A stretch of 64,000 nucleotides of DNA. Source: Croceitalea dokdonensis DOKDO 023 (GTDB taxonomy: Bacteria; Bacteroidota; Bacteroidia; Flavobacteriales; Flavobacteriaceae). The DNA lies in contig NZ_LDJX01000005.1 of the NCBI RefSeq assembly GCF_001306415.1, positions 328,819 to 392,818 of the forward strand, given 5' to 3'. This document shows, piece by piece, positions 18,342 through 26,564 of the stretch; the first letter of the stretch is position 1; each line of letters begins with the position of its first letter. The notes beneath the pieces are model-generated. The model did no database searches. It worked only from the letters and a program-made list of their open reading frames with translations, and was not told the origin of the DNA. The translations under genes were made by a program, and so were the position numbers.

Positions 18342-20072
18342 ATGAATGCACGGTTTCTAATTCACACGGTTCTTGCCATTGCCATTATCGGCTGCACGGC
18401 CAAAGAAGAAAAAAAAGGCATAACCTTCTCTGTTTCCTTTTCGGAACAAGCGGGTACGGAAAGCTTGGACGGAAGGTTGCTGTTAATGCTTTCCACGAAT
18501 CATGAGGAAGAACCCCGTTTTCAAATTCATTCAGGATTGGATGGCCAGTTGATATTTGGGCAGGATGTATCGGGCTTAAAAGCTGGCGAACCCGTGCTGT
18601 TTGATGAGGAGGTTTTTGGTTTTCCGTATGCAAGCTTGGCAGACGTTCCTGAGGGAGAATACCAGGTACAGGCCCTATTGCACACCTACGAGACTTTTAA
18701 CCTTTCTACAGGCCATACCGTAAAGCTGCCCATGGATAACGGGGAGGGCCAACAATGGAACCGTAGTCCGGGAAATTTGTACAGCGAGCCATTTACCGTT
18801 CGCATTGGGCAAAAAAACTCCCAAAACACTGCTATTGCCATGGACAAGACCATTCCGCCAATTCCAGAACCGGAGGATACGGAATGGATTAAACACATAA
18901 AAATTAAATCGGAAAAATTGTCTAAATTCTGGGGAAGGGACATGTATCTTGGTGCACATGTGTTGCTTCCCAAAGGGTTTAAGGAACACCCAGAGGCCAA
19001 ATACCCCCTAATGGTATTTCACGGTCACTTTCCATCCAATTTTGGAGGTTTTAGAACCACCCCGCCAGATCCAGAAATGCCACCGGAATATTCGGAAAGA
19101 TTTGGTGTTCAAGGCTACAATATCCTACAACAACAGGAGGCCTATGACTTTTATAAACGCTGGAACGAGCCCGATTTCCCTAGGTTTTTAATTATCCAAA
19201 TCCAGCACCCCACCCCGTATTATGATGACTCCTATGCTGTGAATTCCGCCAGTCAGGGGCCTTATGGGGATGCCATTACCTATGAACTCATACCCCATAT
19301 AGAAAAAGAGTTCCGTGGTCTGGGAGAGGGATGGTCCCGTTTTCTGTATGGCGGTTCCACAGGTGGCTGGGAAGCGTTGGCCGTACAGGTTAAATATCCC
19401 AAAGCGTATAACGGATGCTTTGCAGCCTGTCCAGACCCCATAGATTTTAGGGCTTATTGCCTTACCAATATCTATGAAGATGGGAATGCCTACTACTATG
19501 ATAGTGCGCATAAAAAATTAGAGGTTCCCGCACATCGCGATTATCTGGGCCAAATTACGGCTACCATAAGGGAAGAAAACCATTTGGAGCTGGTTTTGGG
19601 CACAAAATCCAGATCCGGCCAACAATGGGATATTTGGGAGGCTACCTATTCTCCCCAAAACCAAGAGGGTTATCCAAAACGCATTTGGGACAAAAAGACT
19701 GGGACCATAGACCACGAGGTGGCCATGTATTGGAAAGAGAATTTTGACCTCCGCCATATATTAGAACGGGATTGGGATAAACTGGGCAATGACCTCAAAG
19801 GCAAGATTCACATTTATTGTGGTGATATGGACAATTATTATTTGAACAACGCGGTGTATTTAATGGAAGGCTTTTTGGAGCGGACTACCGATCCCTATTA
19901 TGATGGCGAGGTACGTTATGGGGATAGGGCAGAGCACTGTTGGAACGGTGACCCGGACCAACCCAACCATATTTCCAGATTGCGGTACAATAGTATGTAT
20001 GTGCCCAAAATTATGAAACGGATTGCCGAGAGTGCCCCCAAAGGGGCGGACCTTAGCAGTTGGAGGTATTGA
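18342..20072 (+). CDS. Lipoprotein alpha/beta-hydrolase (putative esterase)
   Basis: 576 residues with a lipoprotein signal (IIGC, Cys18). Residues about 28-150 form a beta-rich domain, then an alpha/beta-hydrolase domain: LMVFHGHFP (oxyanion region), nucleophile elbow GGSTGGWEAL (Ser), an Asp candidate in IYCGDMDNYYL and a His candidate in DRAEHCWNGD near the C-terminus. This order of triad residues fits the esterase-D/putative-esterase type. Probably attached to the periplasmic face of a membrane or the cell surface; substrate unknown. The 3' end overlaps the DUF2306 gene (TGATG). Confidence 0.72.
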   Translation: MNARFLIHTVLAIAIIGCTAKEEKKGITFSVSFSEQAGTESLDGRLLLMLSTNHEEEPRFQIHSGLDGQLIFGQDVSGLKAGEPVLFDEEVFGFPYASLADVPEGEYQVQALLHTYETFNLSTGHTVKLPMDNGEGQQWNRSPGNLYSEPFTVRIGQKNSQNTAIAMDKTIPPIPEPEDTEWIKHIKIKSEKLSKFWGRDMYLGAHVLLPKGFKEHPEAKYPLMVFHGHFPSNFGGFRTTPPDPEMPPEYSERFGVQGYNILQQQEAYDFYKRWNEPDFPRFLIIQIQHPTPYYDDSYAVNSASQGPYGDAITYELIPHIEKEFRGLGEGWSRFLYGGSTGGWEALAVQVKYPKAYNGCFAACPDPIDFRAYCLTNIYEDGNAYYYDSAHKKLEVPAHRDYLGQITATIREENHLELVLGTKSRSGQQWDIWEATYSPQNQEGYPKRIWDKKTGTIDHEVAMYWKENFDLRHILERDWDKLGNDLKGKIHIYCGDMDNYYLNNAVYLMEGFLERTTDPYYDGEVRYGDRAEHCWNGDPDQPNHISRLRYNSMYVPKIMKRIAESAPKGADLSSWRY

Positions 20073-20710
20073 TGCCCATGAAAAATAAGACCAATAAAGT
20101 GGCTTGGTTTGTGATGGTCTTAATGGCCATTGGGGTGGGTTGTTACCCGCTCTTATGCCTGTATTACGCCTTTGAGGCATCGGAGGTGGGGCTAAGACTT
20201 TCAAAAAGTGTGGACGTTTTGGGCAACCTGGCTTGGAACATTGGTTTTTATGTCCATATCATTTTTGGCGGTATCGCTTTAATCGTAGGCTGGTCCCAAT
20301 TCAGCCAAAAAATCCGGCAGGAACGTATGGCTTTGCATCGCACTTTAGGAAAGGTGTATGTGATATCTGCACTGTTAAGTGGACTGGCCGGCTTTTATAT
20401 TGCTTTTTACGCCACGGGCGGATGGGTGAGCACCTTGGGCTTTTTATGCCTGGCCATTATTTGGCTATATACCACAGCGAGCGCATATCTGGCCATTAAA
20501 AAGAAGGATATGGAGTTGTACAACGGCATGATGATCTACAGTTATGCCGCCTGTTTTTCTGTCGTTACCTTAAGGGTGTGGTTGCCACTGCTGACGCTGG
20601 CGTTTGGGGCATTTTTACCGGCGTATAAGCTCGTGGCCTGGCTTTGCTGGGTACCCAACCTTATTTTTGCCTTTTACTGGGTAAGAAGAAAGGGCTTGGT
20701 CATTGGCTGA
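20072..20710 (+). CDS. DUF2306 membrane protein
   Basis: 212 residues when started at the ATG at 20072, whose first base is the last base of the upstream stop codon (TGATG); an upstream ATG at 20060 is also in frame. Six or so membrane helices. Segments such as HIIFGGIALIVGWSQFSQ and ALHRTLGKVYVISALLSGLA match DUF2306, a family of small polytopic membrane proteins of unknown function with conserved His residues (possible haem or metal ligands, inference). Coupled to the esterase-like gene. Confidence 0.8.
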   Translation: MPMKNKTNKVAWFVMVLMAIGVGCYPLLCLYYAFEASEVGLRLSKSVDVLGNLAWNIGFYVHIIFGGIALIVGWSQFSQKIRQERMALHRTLGKVYVISALLSGLAGFYIAFYATGGWVSTLGFLCLAIIWLYTTASAYLAIKKKDMELYNGMMIYSYAACFSVVTLRVWLPLLTLAFGAFLPAYKLVAWLCWVPNLIFAFYWVRRKGLVIG

Positions 20711-21136
20711 TCACTTGGCAAACAACTGGTCCATATCCTTAAAGGCCTTAAACTCCAAGGCATTTCCGGCAGGGTCTAAAAAAAACATGGTGGCCTGCTC
20801 CCCAACTTCACCTTTAAACCTAACATAAGGCTCAATCACAAATTCCACTCCTTTAGATTTTAATTCTTTGGAAAACGTCTGGAACGTGTCCCATGGTAAC
20901 ACCACGCCGTAATGCGGAACGGGCACGTTTTTACCATCTACGGCATTGGTATGGAGGGCCTCCCCAGTTTGGGGTTTGTAATGGATCACGAGTTGGTGGC
21001 CAAAACAATTAAAATCTACCCAATGGTCACTACTACGGCCTTCTGTACAGCCTAGAACCTCCCTGTAGAAAGTTCTGCATGCTTCCAGGTTGTGAACGGG
21101 TATGGCAACATGGAATGGGGTCACGGTTGTTTTCAT
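20711..21136 (-). CDS. VOC-family (glyoxalase/bleomycin-resistance fold) protein
   Basis: 141 residues, one vicinal-oxygen-chelate module pair: [20 protein letters not shown] with the metal-ligand His near the start, HQLVIHYK in the middle, and a C-terminal [17 protein letters not shown] with the terminal Glu. This matches the metal-binding His/Glu pattern of VOC enzymes such as dioxygenases or glyoxalases; the specific reaction is not evident. It converges with the DUF2306 gene with no gap between stops. Confidence 0.85.
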   Translation of the reverse strand: MKTTVTPFHVAIPVHNLEACRTFYREVLGCTEGRSSDHWVDFNCFGHQLVIHYKPQTGEALHTNAVDGKNVPVPHYGVVLPWDTFQTFSKELKSKGVEFVIEPYVRFKGEVGEQATMFFLDPAGNALEFKAFKDMDQLFAK

Positions 21137-21163
21137 ACTTCAAAAATACGTAAAGCACCCCAA

Positions 21164-22006
21164 TTATGTAGCTTCCAGAAACCCAATGATTTGTTCATTT
21201 ACCTCATCTTGGTGCATGGAATGCCCCAGGCCCTCCGTTAAGATCAATTGGCTGTTTTTCCAATGTTCGTGCACCTTAACGGAAGCCGTGTACGGTACCT
21301 GTTTGTCCAATTTGTCATGAAAAAGAAGCCCTGGTAGCGTATTTTCCGCTACAAAACGGGCACTGGAAAATTCAGTAAAATGGTAACCAAACCACTGCTT
21401 AAGGCCTTGGTCCATGGCATCCCAAACCCGCTGGTTAAATTTTAAAAGATTTTGGTAATGGTGCATAAACCCTTCAAACTCGCAGGGTGAGCCAATGGTC
21501 ACAATTTTCCTAACCGTGGTTTGCGGGTGCAGGTAATGGTCGTACAGGGCGGTCATGCCTCCCATGGAATGGCCTATTAAAAAAGTGGGCTTATGGGTAT
21601 TGATAAAATGCCTTAGCACTTCTGCATATAAGGGCACATGAAGTTTTTTTCCAGTGGAATAACCATGGGCAGGGGCATCAAAGGCCAGGACATGGTACTG
21701 GTGTTCCCGTAGTTTGGCAATGAGTTTGTGCCAGCGGTGCGTATTGCTTTCCCAGCCGTGGAGCAACAGCACCGTAGGTTTTGTTCCGGGCCAGCTGTAG
21801 GCCTGTACCTGGTGGCCCTTAATGGTTTCCACGGAGTGTTTTGCAGCGTCCAGAAAGGATTTTTGCTGGGGCAGCACCCGGCCTTTTCTAATTGTGGTAA
21901 AAATTTGGAACCCAATTTTGGCCGCCCTTGTTGGGCTAAAAATAGCAATGACATTTAACCATTGTCCGTAGAGGTGCGGAATTAGGGTGCTAAGTATCTT
22001 CTTCAT
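21164..22006 (-). CDS. Alpha/beta-hydrolase
   Basis: 280 residues. Canonical alpha/beta-hydrolase landmarks are present: LLLHGWESNTHRW (oxyanion strand), FDAPAHGYSTG, nucleophile elbow LIGHSMGGMTAL (Ser), GLLFHDKLDKQVPY (Asp) and a C-terminal EGLGHSMHQDEV (His). No clear membrane anchor beyond a weak hydrophobic N-terminus. Probable cytoplasmic carboxylesterase or lipase-like enzyme; substrate unknown. Confidence 0.88.
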   Translation of the reverse strand: MKKILSTLIPHLYGQWLNVIAIFSPTRAAKIGFQIFTTIRKGRVLPQQKSFLDAAKHSVETIKGHQVQAYSWPGTKPTVLLLHGWESNTHRWHKLIAKLREHQYHVLAFDAPAHGYSTGKKLHVPLYAEVLRHFINTHKPTFLIGHSMGGMTALYDHYLHPQTTVRKIVTIGSPCEFEGFMHHYQNLLKFNQRVWDAMDQGLKQWFGYHFTEFSSARFVAENTLPGLLFHDKLDKQVPYTASVKVHEHWKNSQLILTEGLGHSMHQDEVNEQIIGFLEAT

Positions 22007-22049
22007 GGCATATATGGGGCTAAGGCTAGTTTAACAGCCCGCAAAAATA

Positions 22050-22415
22050 CTAAGATTCTTCCCTATGTACAGTATCTAAATCAAAAGCTGGGGTGCATAT
22101 GGCCACGTATTCACAGACCTCATCAAAAGGATTGGAATATTGGACCCGCGCATTGCCATTCACTTTTATGGACTGCCCTGCCGTTAGCACTATTTTTTCA
22201 CCGTTGACCACACATTGCTTTTTACCGCGTAAGACCAAGGTGTACTCATCAAATTCTGGGGTCTGGAAAGGTTCGCTCCAACCTGGAGGGGCCTTCATAT
22301 GGGCAATGCTCAGCTGCGTATTGCCATCGGTTGCCTTTCCAAAATGTTCTGCAATGTACTTTCCATCCGTAGTGGGAATCACAAACGGGGCCTTTTGTAG
22401 CTTATATTTTTTCAT
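22050..22415 (-). CDS. Cupin-domain protein
   Basis: 121 residues, a single small beta-barrel cupin. The central stretch PEFDEYTLVLRGKKQCVVNG corresponds to cupin motif 1 with a shortened metal-ligand set, and VQYSNPFDEVCEYVAICTP to motif 2. Function is not evident; relatives are often involved in sugar or small-molecule metabolism. It lies just downstream of the type I restriction locus on the same strand. Confidence 0.75.
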   Translation of the reverse strand: MKKYKLQKAPFVIPTTDGKYIAEHFGKATDGNTQLSIAHMKAPPGWSEPFQTPEFDEYTLVLRGKKQCVVNGEKIVLTAGQSIKVNGNARVQYSNPFDEVCEYVAICTPAFDLDTVHREES

Positions 22416-22474
22416 CCTTAGTTGGTGTTTATCGCGTTATGATGAGGGTAGAAATTATTTTTTTGCGCTTCCTT

Positions 22475-24121
22475 TCATATTGTTTTCAGTCCCAATTCCT
22501 TTAAATATGCATTGTGCTCATTTAATGCTTCCGTGGCTTTCTTTTCTATATCCACCAGTTTTTCGTTCACTTCTTTTAAGTCAATGATCGGCTCTGGTTT
22601 TGCCGTACTCACATAACGGGAAATATTTAAGTTAAAATCGTTTTTCACGATTTCCTCCATTGTAACTCTGCGAGCGTAACGTTCCACTTTTTCCGGTCGG
22701 TTTTTGTAGGTATTGATGATCTCAAGAATGTCGTTTTTCTCTCCCTTTTCAAGATCTCCATTTCGCAATACGTTTTGACGCTTTTCTTTCTTATAACCCT
22801 CACTGGCATTGATGAACAATACATCATCTTCTTTTTTACATTTCTTTAAAATCAAAATACACACTGGAATTCCGGTTGAAAAGAAAAGGTTGGAAGGCAA
22901 GCCAATTACGGTGTCTATATGATTGTCTTTGAGCAGTTTTTCCCTTATGCGAGATTCCGCTCCACCTCTAAATAAAACGCCGTGCGGTAAAATGATGGCC
23001 ATGGTTCCCTCTTCACTCAAAAAATGGAAACCGTGCAATAAAAAGGCAAAATCTGCCGCTGATTTTGGTGCCAACCCATAATTTTTAAATCGGAAATCTT
23101 CGCCCATAGCCTCGGAGGCATCCCAACGTAAACTAAAAGGCGGATTTGCAACGATGGCATCAAACTCTACTTTTTTTGCAGGGTTCATTTCGTTTAGAAT
23201 CTCCCAGTCATTTTTTAAGGTATCTCCGTGGAATATCTCAAATTCTGAAGCTTTTACTCCGTGCAGCAGCATATTCATCCGGGCCAAGTTGTAGGTGGTA
23301 ATGTTTTTCTCTTGCCCATAGATTCTACTTAACGTACCACCGGCTTTTTCAATTTTATTCTTTACGTTCAATAGCAAGGAACCAGAACCACAAGCAAAAT
23401 CGAGCACTTTATTTATCTTTTTCTTTTTACCTGCTTTTGGGTTTTGACTGTCTAAAGTCACAATTTCCGAGAGAATGGTAGATAATTGCTGTGGGGTATA
23501 AAATTCGCCCGCTTTTTTTCCTGAACCTGCTGCAAATTGTCCAATCAGATATTCGTAGGCATCTCCAAGGGTATCGCTATCCGTGGAGAAGTCTGCAATA
23601 CCTACGGCAATTTGGGTAATGATTTTGCAAAGCTTTTCATTTCTAGCTTCATAGTTCTTGCCTAGTTTTTCAGAATCAAGATTAATTTCTGAGAACAAGC
23701 CTTTGAACGAATTTTCAAAGGATTCGTTTTCTATGTATTTAAACCCTTTTTGTAGTGTTTTTAATAAATCTTCGTGCTGTGTTCTTGCCAGTTCTGAAAT
23801 ACTGCTCCATAAATATTGCGGCTCAATTACATAATGCACTTTTCTCCGCATTTGCTTTTCGAATTCCACAATATCATTAGGATTTGCTTCGTACCAAATG
23901 GAAAGTGGGTTTGTGGAGACGCTATGCATAGCGTCTTTACTGGGATAGTCTGACCCCAATTCTTTTTGAACCGAAGCTTCATAATTATCAGATAGGTAGC
24001 GTAAAAAGAGGAACGATAGCATATAATCACGAAAATCATCTGCATTCATGGCGCCTCTTAAACTATCTGCTATATCCCAAAGGGTTTTGCCTAGTTCTTC
24101 TTGTTTTTGTTGTGCGGTCAT
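22475..24121 (-). CDS. hsdM: Type I restriction-modification methyltransferase subunit HsdM
   Basis: 548 residues. N-terminal HsdM helical domain, then an N6-adenine methyltransferase domain with SAM-binding motif DFACGSGS (241-248) and catalytic NPPF (326-329). It methylates the recognition sequence set by HsdS and is needed for the restriction complex. The start ATG overlaps the stop of the upstream transposase-like gene by 4 nt. Odd feature: residues about 62-70 (KDAMHSVST) are encoded by a perfect palindrome at 23917-23936 that also occurs inside and beside the neighbouring transposase gene, so a repeat has inserted in frame into this gene. Confidence 0.95.
   Translation of the reverse strand: MTAQQKQEELGKTLWDIADSLRGAMNADDFRDYMLSFLFLRYLSDNYEASVQKELGSDYPSKDAMHSVSTNPLSIWYEANPNDIVEFEKQMRRKVHYVIEPQYLWSSISELARTQHEDLLKTLQKGFKYIENESFENSFKGLFSEINLDSEKLGKNYEARNEKLCKIITQIAVGIADFSTDSDTLGDAYEYLIGQFAAGSGKKAGEFYTPQQLSTILSEIVTLDSQNPKAGKKKKINKVLDFACGSGSLLLNVKNKIEKAGGTLSRIYGQEKNITTYNLARMNMLLHGVKASEFEIFHGDTLKNDWEILNEMNPAKKVEFDAIVANPPFSLRWDASEAMGEDFRFKNYGLAPKSAADFAFLLHGFHFLSEEGTMAIILPHGVLFRGGAESRIREKLLKDNHIDTVIGLPSNLFFSTGIPVCILILKKCKKEDDVLFINASEGYKKEKRQNVLRNGDLEKGEKNDILEIINTYKNRPEKVERYARRVTMEEIVKNDFNLNISRYVSTAKPEPIIDLKEVNEKLVDIEKKATEALNEHNAYLKELGLKTI
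23917..23936. repeat. REP-like palindrome inside hsdM
   Basis: AGACGCTATGCATAGCGTCT is a perfect 20-nt palindrome inside the coding sequence; flanking GTGG/TTAC can extend the hairpin with wobble pairs. Same family as the palindromes at 24416-24443 and 24769-24788. Confidence 0.8.
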
Positions 24122-24762
24122 ATTTCTTTAATTGAAAATTTATCCTCTTTCCAATTCATCGGATTGTTGATAATGTAATTGGAAATGGTGTTAAACGATT
24201 TATTATCACGAATAATGTGGTCGTGATATCGAGGTTGCCATTGAAAATCGGGATTTAATATTCGGGCATTTTTGGTTACCCCAATTTTAAACCCACGAAT
24301 AATGGATGCCAAATTTTTGGATTGTGGGCCGAATTGGTTTTTCGATGGTAATGGTAAATCATTGTTTGTGGTAGCGGTGGTGTTTGTGGTGTTTGTGGTG
24401 TTTGTGGTGTTTGTGGTAGAGACGCAATGCATTGCGTCTCTACGTTGCGTATCACGTTGCGTATCACGTTGCGTATTGTATTGGTTTTGACCAATACCAA
24501 TGATGGCGTGAAAATGATTGGGCATTACCACGTAATCGCCCATCCACAAATTCATATCAGGTCGCATTTCAAATGTTTTTAACCATTCGTTTTCCCCAAT
24601 TTCCCCAATTTCAGACAATTGCATTTTTCCATTTATTATTTCGCCAAAATAATGTTCGCGGTTATGGGTACAAATGGTTACAAAATAGGCGGCATTGCAC
24701 CCATAATCCCAAAATGGGGCACGGGCAGAGGCAATGCGGTATTTGTTTTTGTATTTATCCAT
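24118..24762 (-). CDS. REP-associated tyrosine transposase (RAYT, Y1/HUH superfamily)
   Basis: 214 residues. HUH-type single-strand transposase: AAYFVTICTHNREHYFGE near the start, metal-binding HFH (83-85) in VVMPNHFHAIIGI, and a catalytic Tyr candidate (Tyr196) in ISNYIINNPMNW. Such genes mobilise or maintain REP palindromes. It sits between hsdS and hsdM in the restriction operon, overlapping hsdM by 4 nt, so it is part of the transcript. Residues about 95-134 are low-complexity (RDTQ and TNT repeats) and include RDAMHCVST, encoded by a REP palindrome lying within the gene itself. The expanded linker may impair activity. Confidence 0.85.
   Translation of the reverse strand: MDKYKNKYRIASARAPFWDYGCNAAYFVTICTHNREHYFGEIINGKMQLSEIGEIGENEWLKTFEMRPDMNLWMGDYVVMPNHFHAIIGIGQNQYNTQRDTQRDTQRRDAMHCVSTTNTTNTTNTTNTTATTNNDLPLPSKNQFGPQSKNLASIIRGFKIGVTKNARILNPDFQWQPRYHDHIIRDNKSFNTISNYIINNPMNWKEDKFSIKEI
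24383..24417. repeat. 9-bp tandem repeat in the RAYT gene
   Basis: About four copies of TTTGTGGTG, which read on the coding strand as Thr/Asn repeats. The unit length is a multiple of three, so copy changes keep the frame. Confidence 0.85.
24416..24443. repeat. 28-bp perfect REP palindrome inside the RAYT gene
   Basis: Arms GTAGAGACGCAATG and CATTGCGTCTCTAC form an uninterrupted 28-nt palindrome. It is the longest and most perfect of three related copies in this locus and the probable substrate type for the enclosing transposase gene (inference). Confidence 0.88.
24444..24476. repeat. 12-bp tandem repeat in the RAYT gene
   Basis: GTTGCGTATCAC occurs 2.75 times in tandem directly beside the REP palindrome and encodes the RDTQ repeats. 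Frame-neutral unit length. Confidence 0.8.
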
Positions 24763-24768
24763 TTTCTG

Positions 24769-24788
24769 AGACGCAATGTATTGCGTCT
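24769..24788. repeat. REP-like palindrome between hsdS and the RAYT gene
   Basis: AGACGCAATGTATTGCGTCT, palindromic except for one G-T pair at the centre. It fills most of the 26-bp gap between the two genes. The adjoining REP arm (GTAA) contains the hsdS stop codon (TAA, 24789-24791). Confidence 0.8.
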
Positions 24789-26153
24789 TTACGGGTTATG
24801 ATTAGGAAACAACTGCTGCAACAAGCCTTTTTTGTGTTCTTGTAGCTGTTCTATTTTTTGGGTTTGGGCTGCTATTAATTCATCGGCTGCGGAAAGGCAA
24901 GCGGCTATGGTTTGTTGTTCTTTAATTGATGGTGGAATCGGAATTTCCAGCTTTTCAACAGTAGAATGCGATAGATGTTTTACAGTTGTACTTGGTGTGT
25001 TGTGTTCTACAATTTTCAAATGAATTGATAAGAAATAATAAAAGAAATCATCAGTATCGTTTTCTGTCCTAATTCTTCCAACTCGTTGATTGAGCAATGC
25101 CTTACCCTTATTCCATTTTATAGGTGAGAAATCACCATCCATTCCAACAAGGATATCACCATCATCAACTAAGTAAGATTTATCGAAAGAACCTTCAAAA
25201 AAAACAATTCTATCATCAGCTTTTAAATCTCTATTCTTTATTAATCTTATGCCTTTATTTTCATCATTGAATCCTTTAGATTTAAATGGGTAGCCAGTTT
25301 GAAATTCTAAAAGTTTTTTAAGTTTATGTTCCTCCCAATCCCCATCATTCACAAACTCAGGAAAACGAAATTTAGGCACTTTTGAATTGTGAATTGTGAA
25401 TTGTGAATTGTGAGTTTCATCATTCACCATTGTTTCACCATTCACCATGGGATTGGGAAACAGCTGTTGCAACAATCCTTTTTTATGGTCTTGTAATAGG
25501 TCTAGTTTTTCGGTTTCTGCGGTGATGACCTCATCTAAAGAGGATAGGCAAGCGGCTATTTTTTGTTGTTCTTTGGGGCTTGTTGGAAAATAAACATCCA
25601 AATTTGCAAGTCTGCCTTTAGATATTCCTAATACTTTAGCACCTTGAGCTTCTTTCTTTATTTGAGTAACAATACCACTTGATTTAAATAAATGTCCTCC
25701 GAAGCCAATTGTAATTTTAGAATCAATTGGTCTAGCTAAAAATGTGTGCAATCCAGCAAGTAACTTTTCTTTATTTAGGTTTATAATTTCAATACTCTTT
25801 CCAATATCATCTATATCTTCAGAAGCATCAGCAATAACTAAATCGCCTTCTTTACAGTAGTTATCTTTATCTATTCTGTCAATTGAGGTCTCAGGGTTTA
25901 TAAATGGTACATCTTCTTTTAAAATGTCAAAATGTGTTGAAAACTTAGTATGAATATCTCCGTAATGAATATTTTTCACAGAACCATTTTCATAATTCAA
26001 TTTATCTCTAGAGAAAGAATTAGTGATTTTAAATGAATAAACATTATTTAAAGGCTCAATCATCCACTCTCCATCATTCACAAACTCAGGAAAACGCAAT
26101 GGTGGTACTACCCGTTCGACTCTGCTCAGGGCATGTTTTTGTTTACTGCTCAT
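24789..26153 (-). CDS. hsdS: Type I restriction-modification specificity subunit HsdS
   Basis: 454 residues, two target-recognition domains in tandem. Each half opens with FPEFVNDGEW/FPEFVNDGDW and closes with a conserved coiled coil: ACLSSLDEVITAETEKLDLL then HKKGLLQQLFP in half one, ACLSAADELIAAQTQKIEQL then the same HKKGLLQQLFP in half two. The halves determine the two parts of the bipartite DNA target. The linker between them (about residues 235-258) is encoded by low-complexity DNA with a 7-bp tandem repeat, so it is a possible slippage site. The stop codon is supplied by a REP arm. Leftward operon with hsdR upstream and hsdM downstream. Confidence 0.95.
   Translation of the reverse strand: MSSKQKHALSRVERVVPPLRFPEFVNDGEWMIEPLNNVYSFKITNSFSRDKLNYENGSVKNIHYGDIHTKFSTHFDILKEDVPFINPETSIDRIDKDNYCKEGDLVIADASEDIDDIGKSIEIINLNKEKLLAGLHTFLARPIDSKITIGFGGHLFKSSGIVTQIKKEAQGAKVLGISKGRLANLDVYFPTSPKEQQKIAACLSSLDEVITAETEKLDLLQDHKKGLLQQLFPNPMVNGETMVNDETHNSQFTIHNSKVPKFRFPEFVNDGDWEEHKLKKLLEFQTGYPFKSKGFNDENKGIRLIKNRDLKADDRIVFFEGSFDKSYLVDDGDILVGMDGDFSPIKWNKGKALLNQRVGRIRTENDTDDFFYYFLSIHLKIVEHNTPSTTVKHLSHSTVEKLEIPIPPSIKEQQTIAACLSAADELIAAQTQKIEQLQEHKKGLLQQLFPNHNP
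25384..25411. repeat. 7-bp tandem repeat in the hsdS central linker
   Basis: Four perfect copies of GAATTGT (minus strand ACAATTC). The unit is not a multiple of three, so gain or loss of one copy would shift the frame between the two target-recognition halves. Confidence 0.9.
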
Positions 26154-26155
26154 TT

Positions 26156-26192
26156 TTTGAATTATGAATTATAAATTGTGGATGATGAATTA
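26156..26192. repeat. Inverted-repeat arm, hsdS side of the S23 gene
   Basis: TTTGAATTATGAATTATAAA then TTGTGGATGATGAATTA. It is the reverse complement partner of the arm at 26560-26600 apart from a 7-nt bulge. It overlaps the stop codon of the S23-type gene and ends three bases before the hsdS start codon. Confidence 0.7.
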
Positions 26193-26564
26193 CTTGTTGG
26201 CATAATGCTTTTGTTTTGAGGTGATGATAATGGATGCGAGTATCTTATTGATTTCTTTACTGTCTTGAATAATGGATTGATATTGTTTTTCTTCGAGGTA
26301 ATCGGATTTATGCAGAAGTTCTAACCAATAATCGGTTTCATTGGCTTCTTTTTGGGCGATTGCCAATTTGTGAATAAAATCGGGTTTACTTTCTACGTGC
26401 TCTGCTTCTCTGACCATCGCACCAATAGCAGTACCACTTCTTAGCAGTTGTTTACTCATTACAAACTCTATTTTCTCCTCACAAAGAAATCGATAGCGCT
26501 TCACTACCCTTAGCGCAAACGCAAAACTTTTATCTCTAATAATATTTGGTCTTTTCTCGTTCAT
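26190..26564 (-). CDS. Four-helix-bundle protein of the 23S rRNA-intervening-sequence (S23) type
   Basis: 124 residues from the ATG at 26564; an ATG at 26585 is also in frame. Sequence features of the family: RDKSFAFALRVVKRYRFL, then VMSKQLLRSGTAIGAMVREA, then FIHKLAIAQKEANETDYWLE and a final helix. These small bundles are encoded in 23S rRNA intervening sequences of some bacteria and also occur as stand-alone genes; biochemical role unknown. It separates hsdR and hsdS and is framed by inverted repeats that overlap both its start and stop codons, suggesting it arrived as a cassette. Confidence 0.88.
   Translation of the reverse strand: MNEKRPNIIRDKSFAFALRVVKRYRFLCEEKIEFVMSKQLLRSGTAIGAMVREAEHVESKPDFIHKLAIAQKEANETDYWLELLHKSDYLEEKQYQSIIQDSKEINKILASIIITSKQKHYANK

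Noticed and set aside
23917..24788. Three similar palindromes considered as CRISPR repeats
   Set aside because: Spacing is irregular (hundreds of bases) and they lie within coding sequences; they fit REP elements instead.
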